This document shows positions 1 through 4,175 of a stretch of 21,030 nucleotides of DNA, in pieces. The position numbers and the translations under genes are program-made. This DNA is from a virus, in IMG/VR virus record IMGVR_UViG_3300050010_000252, positions 1 to 21,030 of that record, one strand, 5' to 3'. The notes under the pieces are model-generated. The model was not told the DNA's origin. It was given only the letters and a program-made list of their open reading frames with translations, and ran no database searches. The stretch's first letter is position 1. Each line of letters begins with the position of its first letter.

Positions 1-57
1 CAAGAAATTGTTAATGTAATTTTGGTGATTGCCCCGCTATTAGCAACCAAGCAATGA
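1..57 (+). CDS. 3' end of an upstream gene, unknown product
   Basis: The window opens inside a reading frame that ends with TGA at 55-57. The visible residues are QEIVNVILVIAPLLATKQ, a short hydrophobic tail that could be the end of a membrane segment. Its stop overlaps the start of the next gene (ATGA), which suggests translational coupling and supports it being a real gene end. The rest lies outside the window, so no function can be given. Confidence 0.5.
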   Translation, partial: QEIVNVILVIAPLLATKQ

Positions 58-350
58 AATTTATATTGTTATTCTTGCTCCTGTGGTGTAGCTATGTAAT
101 AGCTGAGGACTTAATTCCTGTTCCACCAAGAGGAGAAATAATAACAATATACACAGCGACGTGGTGCTCTGTTTGTCAAAGATTGCACGAAGCAGTAAAG
201 AATTACCATAAACACCCAATTAAATATATAGATATCGGAAATACTCGAATGACTATTCCTAGAACCGTGTATAAAGGCAAGGAATATATTGGCTTCGATA
301 CATTTGAGAATTGGAATAAGTTCATAGAGGATATAGATAGTGGAAATTAA
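54..350 (+). CDS. Exported glutaredoxin/thioredoxin-like protein
   Basis: A 98-residue protein with a likely signal peptide or N-terminal anchor (residues 1-18, hydrophobic, then AED) followed by a compact thioredoxin-fold domain. The redox motif is WCSVC at residues 37-41 (CxxC), preceded by the beta strand IITIYTAT. TIPRTV at 67-72 supplies the expected cis-proline (P69). Length and the IPRTV pattern favour a glutaredoxin-like fold. It would be expected to act outside the cytoplasmic membrane on disulfides. The start overlaps the preceding stop, there is no clear ribosome binding site, and the 3' end overlaps the next gene. The following two genes are small membrane proteins, so an envelope or lysis role is possible but is inference only. 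Confidence 0.75.
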   Translation: MKFILLFLLLWCSYVIAEDLIPVPPRGEIITIYTATWCSVCQRLHEAVKNYHKHPIKYIDIGNTRMTIPRTVYKGKEYIGFDTFENWNKFIEDIDSGN

Positions 351-654
351 AGACATATTATATGTACTAGGTATGGTATTTACTGCATGCTTCTCAGTAG
401 GGGGCTCCGCCGTATTATTGGCGGAGTGGAAGGGATCAATTACAACTTCCGTAGATAACTTAACTAAGCAATCGTCCAAACTAGAAGCCGCTCTGGAGAA
501 ACTTGCTGACAAGTTCGAGATATTTATACAAGCTCCCAAGCAGCATGTCTGCATCAAGGAAGGCTTATTAGGGGAGATTGGTGTCGGTTTAAGTATGCAT
601 AAGGAACGATTCGTGCGTCTAGAAAATAGAATTCACGATTTAGAGTCCAAATGA
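340..654 (+). CDS. Small membrane protein with N-terminal TM helix and coiled coil
   Basis: This 104-residue protein starts at GTG 340, overlapping the previous gene by 11 bases. Residues about 5-28 form one transmembrane helix, followed by a heptad-like amphipathic stretch (about 33-65, rich in L, E and K) and a second short coiled-coil stretch at the C-terminus (RFVRLENRIHDLES). One membrane anchor plus a coiled coil is the architecture of inner-membrane spanins and some phage envelope proteins, but no family signature is visible. Its position between an exported redox protein and a two-TM protein fits a lysis or envelope cluster. Function is unproven. Confidence 0.7.
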   Translation: MEIKDILYVLGMVFTACFSVGGSAVLLAEWKGSITTSVDNLTKQSSKLEAALEKLADKFEIFIQAPKQHVCIKEGLLGEIGVGLSMHKERFVRLENRIHDLESK

Positions 655-860
655 CGTTTTATCATACATCTATATTGTTGATTTGGTTCGTTGTAATTCT
701 AGCACTGGGTTGGGATGTAGCTATGATGGTGTTGGGAGTGACTGACGCTAGTTTTTCCAATGCTGCGAAAGATATGAATGTAAGAAGTAACGGGCTGTTC
801 GCCCTTTTTACGCTCGCTGTTTGGCTCCATATTTTTGTATTCTGGAATGTTTGGAAATAA
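651..860 (+). CDS. Two-TM small membrane protein, holin candidate
   Basis: A 69-residue protein starting at ATG 651 in an ATGA overlap with the previous stop. It has two hydrophobic segments (about residues 5-29 and 47-67) joined by a polar loop containing charged residues (KDMNVRSN). Small size and two membrane spans match class II holins, which make membrane lesions during lysis. No endolysin is seen in this window, so the assignment rests only on topology and neighbours. It could equally be another small phage membrane protein. Confidence 0.65.
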   Translation: MTFYHTSILLIWFVVILALGWDVAMMVLGVTDASFSNAAKDMNVRSNGLFALFTLAVWLHIFVFWNVWK

Positions 861-2048
861 ATGACGTTAAATAGATCGCAATTATACGCAGGGTTACTGA
901 ACAACACAGCATGGAAAATACTTCCGAGCAATATTCGTGACATTGTTAATAATGCAGTGTTACCAGAAGACTTAATTGCTGGCACAAACGTAACTCTTGA
1001 TAAATCTAGCCTGCCTACCATCATTATTAACGCAACGGGCGGCGGTGGAGGGCTAACTAATCCTCTCTCATCTGATTTATCTGCCGGTGGACATAATATA
1101 ACCGATATTGGATTAATTCCGCTATCTCTTACCAGTTTCAACGAACCTGTATTTGGCGATTTGGTTGCTCAAATAACCACCGGATCGTCCGCTGATAATG
1201 CTTTGGAATTATATTCAGGCAGTTTCTTTTTATCTTGCCCCGCTACATCAAATGGAGTTTATCTTAATTTTGTTGATAATCGAGATAATACAACTTGGGG
1301 TGCGATGTATTATTCAGAGGCGGGACAATACTTCTCTCTGAATAGTTTTAATAGCGGCGGCAGTTTAGGTGATATTAGATTTGGTAATGATGGGGGAGTA
1401 AATTTAGGTTTCAATATGCCGTATGTAGGAGGCTATGCCTACAACACATATGGTTTAGGTGATAATGGCTATGCGTTGGTAATTGACACCACTTCCAATA
1501 TATGGACAGGCAGCACAGGAACCTCATATGGGGCTATTTTTATGCCCGTCCATTATGACGATGCTGTGAACACCGATCTAGGCGGCTCTACTATTTGGGC
1601 ATCACCCGGATTTGGTAGTGTTATTAAAATTAGTTATGATGGTTCGTATTGGCATTTTGGTGACGAGTATGTCCAAATCATGATGGATGGAGCGTTCTAT
1701 TTTGATTATATTTCTTTAAGAGGCGTGTCCACCGGCACCATAACTGTAACCAGCGGTTACGCCGTTCAGCCTTATGATGACATAATTTTAGTAACACAAG
1801 CCTCCGGCAGTCCTATAAACATTTATTTGCCCAATCCTACATCCATACCGTGCGGCAAGACATATACGATAAAAAACATATATTCAACAATGCTTTTTGC
1901 CACTACAATTTTCGGTGGCGGGGGCAGTATTGATAATGCCTCATCTGTGGTTTTGGGTAGCGTTAATCAGTTTGATTTTTTAACAGTAGTGGGCGATGGA
2001 AGTAATTACTGGATCGTGGCATCCAGCGGTGATTTAGGTATAATATAA
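861..2048 (+). CDS. Tail fibre/appendage-like structural protein
   Basis: A 395-residue protein starting immediately after the stop of the previous gene. Residues 1-38 (NRSQL ... IRDIVNNAVLPEDL) form a helical N-terminal module shared with the protein starting at 2263. A Gly-rich hinge (residues 59-65) follows. The rest is rich in G, S, N, T and aromatic residues, typical of beta-rich phage fibre shafts and heads. The C-terminal part (about 290-395), with SGYAVQPYDDIILV and YTIKNI motifs, resembles the small beta domains at the end of many phage appendage proteins. Likely a virion surface or host-contact protein; the receptor is unknown. Confidence 0.7.
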   Translation: MTLNRSQLYAGLLNNTAWKILPSNIRDIVNNAVLPEDLIAGTNVTLDKSSLPTIIINATGGGGGLTNPLSSDLSAGGHNITDIGLIPLSLTSFNEPVFGDLVAQITTGSSADNALELYSGSFFLSCPATSNGVYLNFVDNRDNTTWGAMYYSEAGQYFSLNSFNSGGSLGDIRFGNDGGVNLGFNMPYVGGYAYNTYGLGDNGYALVIDTTSNIWTGSTGTSYGAIFMPVHYDDAVNTDLGGSTIWASPGFGSVIKISYDGSYWHFGDEYVQIMMDGAFYFDYISLRGVSTGTITVTSGYAVQPYDDIILVTQASGSPINIYLPNPTSIPCGKTYTIKNIYSTMLFATTIFGGGGSIDNASSVVLGSVNQFDFLTVVGDGSNYWIVASSGDLGII

Positions 2049-2057
2049 CAAGACTAA

Positions 2058-2071
2058 TAGGCTAAAGCCTA
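2058..2071 (+). other. Small inverted repeat upstream of 2087 gene
   Basis: TAGGCT-AA-AGCCTA is a perfect 6-bp inverted repeat with a 2-base centre, lying between the fibre-like gene and the SD (AGGAGA) of the next small gene. It has no T-tract and is short, so a terminator role is doubtful. Confidence 0.25.
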
Positions 2072-2086
2072 ACAGGAGAAAAGAAA

Positions 2087-2260
2087 ATGAAACAAGAACT
2101 TATTGATGCGATTAAAAAAGAACAAGAAGAAACCATTGCTATTTGTAGTAAAGAGATTGCGGCTGTGTTGGAAAAACATAAGTGTGTTTTCGACGTTTCC
2201 ATGTTGATTACTACAAAAGGTGCAATGCCTATGTTGAAGATTGTTCCAAAAGTGGAGTAA
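2087..2260 (+). CDS. Small 57-residue protein, unknown
   Basis: The start is supported by a good Shine-Dalgarno sequence (AGGAGA at about 2074-2079) before ATG 2087, and the frame ends at TAA 2258-2260, two bases before the next start. The product begins MKQELIDAIKKEQEETIAIC and ends KIVPKVE. The first half is a charged amphipathic helix and the second a short strand-like segment; it has two cysteines (C20 and C33). I do not recognise the family. Its tight placement between two fibre-like genes with strong SD sites suggests it is translated, perhaps as an accessory or chaperone for the fibre proteins. Confidence 0.65.
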   Translation: MKQELIDAIKKEQEETIAICSKEIAAVLEKHKCVFDVSMLITTKGAMPMLKIVPKVE

Positions 2261-2262
2261 AT

Positions 2263-2997
2263 ATGACAAAAAATAGAAGCCAATTACTAGTCGAGTTTGC
2301 GGACAACAACACCGGAAATATATCTGCCGGTGATATGCGTGATTTTGTAAATTCGGCAGTATTGCCCCAGGATTTGTTTGATACTAATGGCAGTTTGATT
2401 CTTGGATACGGCATACGAGATACTTCGCACGATTCATTAAGCGTGGACACAAATAACCGCCTATTGATTGATAGCAGTGGCAACTTGCCGTTAATAGATT
2501 GGACGAATACGCCCAACACCATCGCCAGTATTTCATTTTACGAACAATCACCGATATTCAATGAGCAGATATTAGACAACAGTAATAACAACTGGGTGTC
2601 CATTGATACAAACGCCCGCCAGTTGATTGATAGCAGTGGCAACTTGCCGTTAATAGATTGGACGAATACGCCCAACACCAGCGCCAGTATTTCATTTTAC
2701 GAACAATCACCGATATTCAATGAGCAGATATTAGACAACAGTAATAACAACTGGGTGTCCATTGATACAAACGCCCGCCTATTGCACGCCTACTCGGGCG
2801 AACCCGAAGAAACACAGCCACTTGGTTGGAGCGGCACAATAGGATACGGCCAGCCAGCACTAGCATGGAACGAAAGTACACACACATGGAACGTGGCCGC
2901 TATGCCGCACGGCACAACAGGCAGCCCACCCAGCGGACTAACCACAGGTGATTTGTGGGTGTCCACAGATACAGGCATTTTAATGGTATCAACATAA
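2263..2997 (+). CDS. Fibre-like protein with 53-residue tandem repeat
   Basis: The start at ATG 2263 (244 residues) is preferred over an upstream in-frame ATG at 2182 because GGAG lies just before it and the upstream part overlaps the well-supported 2087 gene. Residues 1-38 match the N-terminus of the 861 protein without gaps at 19 of 38 positions (NRSQL, MRDFVNSAVLPQDL). The middle holds two almost identical 53-residue units (DNSNNNWVSIDTNAR ... DSSGNLPLIDWTN). The C-terminus, PPSGLTTGDLWVSTDTG, is a pattern common at the ends of phage tail proteins. Probably a virion appendage component; the repeat may extend a shaft. Confidence 0.7.
   Translation: MTKNRSQLLVEFADNNTGNISAGDMRDFVNSAVLPQDLFDTNGSLILGYGIRDTSHDSLSVDTNNRLLIDSSGNLPLIDWTNTPNTIASISFYEQSPIFNEQILDNSNNNWVSIDTNARQLIDSSGNLPLIDWTNTPNTSASISFYEQSPIFNEQILDNSNNNWVSIDTNARLLHAYSGEPEETQPLGWSGTIGYGQPALAWNESTHTWNVAAMPHGTTGSPPSGLTTGDLWVSTDTGILMVST
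2464..2781 (+). repeat. 159-bp tandem direct repeat, two copies in frame
   Basis: Unit 1 is 2464-2622 and unit 2 is 2623-2781, each beginning TTGATTGATAGCAGTGGC. The period of 159 bases is exactly 53 codons, so the frame is kept. I see few base differences (for example ACCATCGCC versus ACCAGCGCC, giving I to S, and a CTA/CAG change). A diverged half-unit (DTNNR and DTNAR) flanks the copies on both sides, suggesting an older periodicity. This is a recent in-frame duplication. Confidence 0.9.
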
Positions 2998-3011
2998 AAC
3001 GATAGGAGAAA

Positions 3012-3107
3012 ATGAATAGTCCATTTACAACACCAACACCACCAGCACCCGACGCACTAGCAGCACTGCAAGTGCAACAACTCGGCAATCAACTTTATGG
3101 TGTATAA
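3012..3107 (+). CDS. Possible 31-residue peptide, truncated paralogue?
   Basis: ATG 3012 follows a good SD (AGGAGAA at 3004-3010) and the frame ends at TAA 3105-3107. The product starts MNSPFTTPTPPAPDAL and ends GNQLYGV. Its spacing of prolines, the D..AA pattern and NQL echo residues 6-27 of the next gene (PQPTADVVAATR ... ANQL), so it may be a truncated copy of that gene's N-terminus. It could also be a short leader peptide. The SD supports translation; the function is unknown. Confidence 0.45.
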   Translation: MNSPFTTPTPPAPDALAALQVQQLGNQLYGV

Positions 3108-3154
3108 TCGCCCTAAATAATATATAAACAATCTACAAGAGGTAAGGTAAAATT

Positions 3155-3484
3155 ATGAGTAATTTGTTTCCAGTTCCGCAACCAACAGCAGACGTAGTGG
3201 CGGCAACAAGAATCGTTAGTTCTGCAAATCAGTTGAACAAGGCTATGACGGCTAATTATGTTAGTTCATATAACGCTGTGTGGCATAATCCGACTGCGAC
3301 TCCCGAACAGGTTGTGGCTGCATTAGGCACAAACGCCGCAAAGGTGTTTCAGCTTTCGGTAGCCCTATGTACATTGTTAGTGCAAGCCGGGGCAACTGAT
3401 ATTCCGACTAGTGTTCCGACTGGTTGGACTTATGTTGTTAATGCTGATGGGACAGTTGTTTTGACGGCTCCTGCAACAACCTAA
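3155..3484 (+). CDS. Small phage protein, appendage-associated, unknown
   Basis: A 109-residue protein with an SD-like AGAGGTAAGG upstream of ATG 3155. A Pro-rich N-terminus is followed by a helical domain (about 15-80) containing YNAVWHNPTATPEQVVAALG and NAAKVFQL, a pattern I loosely associate with small phage proteins encoded beside tail fibres. The C-terminus (WTYVVNADGTVVLTA) is beta-like. No enzymatic motif is visible. Probably a structural or accessory virion protein; confidence in the gene is higher than in the role. Confidence 0.7.
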   Translation: MSNLFPVPQPTADVVAATRIVSSANQLNKAMTANYVSSYNAVWHNPTATPEQVVAALGTNAAKVFQLSVALCTLLVQAGATDIPTSVPTGWTYVVNADGTVVLTAPATT

Positions 3485-3486
3485 TT

Positions 3487-3885
3487 ATGTTTGAATTCCA
3501 AACCAATAACGTTATATTCGGTAGCCGGTTCGTAATGGCGGCTAAAGACGGCTCGATTTCAATGTGTGATGGTACGATACCAGCATGTGGAATAAGCCCT
3601 AGCACCGACGCATGTAATTATCAGGCACCGGTAGCCCCTCCTAATAGTTTTCTTAATTGTTACATAAACAGGGACGAGGCTACTATACAGATATCGGAAG
3701 ATGTCCCTTATGGTTATTATATCATATCTGATGATAATGGTTATGGTATTCCGTCTTGCCATCTAAATGCACCGGCAAGGGCGTTAGAAAGCGGTAACGC
3801 TGGCGATATTATTAGGTGTCTGATAGTATTGGGTGACGGTAATTTTAATTCATATGATCCTTCATTCGACTGTAGTTTTTCGTGA
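3487..3885 (+). CDS. Decoration-protein-like Cys-rich protein
   Basis: A 132-residue protein starting two bases after the previous stop. Residues 99-116 (ALESGNAGDIIRCLIVLG) match residues 121-138 of the capsid decoration protein encoded at 11059 at 13 of 18 positions, and the upstream DG.IPACGIS stretch echoes its GVPIGIS. It is therefore probably a DUF2190-type beta domain like capsid cement proteins. Unlike the 11059 protein it has seven cysteines (27, 34, 43, 58, 91, 111, 129). It lies outside the head module, between fibre-like genes and terminase. It may be a second decoration protein or a domain reused elsewhere on the virion. Confidence 0.65.
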   Translation: MFEFQTNNVIFGSRFVMAAKDGSISMCDGTIPACGISPSTDACNYQAPVAPPNSFLNCYINRDEATIQISEDVPYGYYIISDDNGYGIPSCHLNAPARALESGNAGDIIRCLIVLGDGNFNSYDPSFDCSFS

Positions 3886-4175
3886 AACGTCCATTTGCAG
3901 ATTTTACTAAGTTTGTTAAGAAAGAGCTTGATACTAGAACGTTTCATGTCCATTGCATCAATATGCAAGACGACGGGCAAATATACAGGAAAAACGACGA
4001 GTGGTATATTGAGATTTCAAGAGGTATATCAGAGCAAGCCAAGATCGACGCCCTAGTACATGAGTTAGGGCATTTATTATCATTATCAATGCATCACGGC
4101 AAGATGTGGGGGCAAGGATATGTAAGGGCGTTTAGATTATATTTGAAGTGGCTACGAAAAAAAAAAGATGGATAA
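3882..4175 (+). CDS. Small zincin metallopeptidase-like protein (SprT-like?)
   Basis: The 97-residue frame begins at GTG 3882, overlapping the previous TGA stop. It carries the zinc metallopeptidase motif HELGH at residues 60-64 (E61 catalytic, H60 and H64 zinc ligands), followed by HHGKMW at 71-76, which can supply a third histidine and resembles the HG..W of SprT-like zincins. No signal peptide is present, so it should be cytoplasmic. Length is close to the minimum for a catalytic domain. The gene ends in a run of ten A (4157-4166) and overlaps the terminase start. The substrate is unknown; head maturation or host-protein cleavage are guesses. It sits where a small terminase gene is often found but does not look like one. 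Confidence 0.7.
   Translation: MKRPFADFTKFVKKELDTRTFHVHCINMQDDGQIYRKNDEWYIEISRGISEQAKIDALVHELGHLLSLSMHHGKMWGQGYVRAFRLYLKWLRKKKDG

Noticed and set aside
2182-2262. Upstream ATG for the 2263 fibre-like gene
   Set aside because: It would overlap the SD-led 2087 gene and add an unrelated N-terminus, while ATG 2263 has GGAG upstream and aligns with the 861 protein start.
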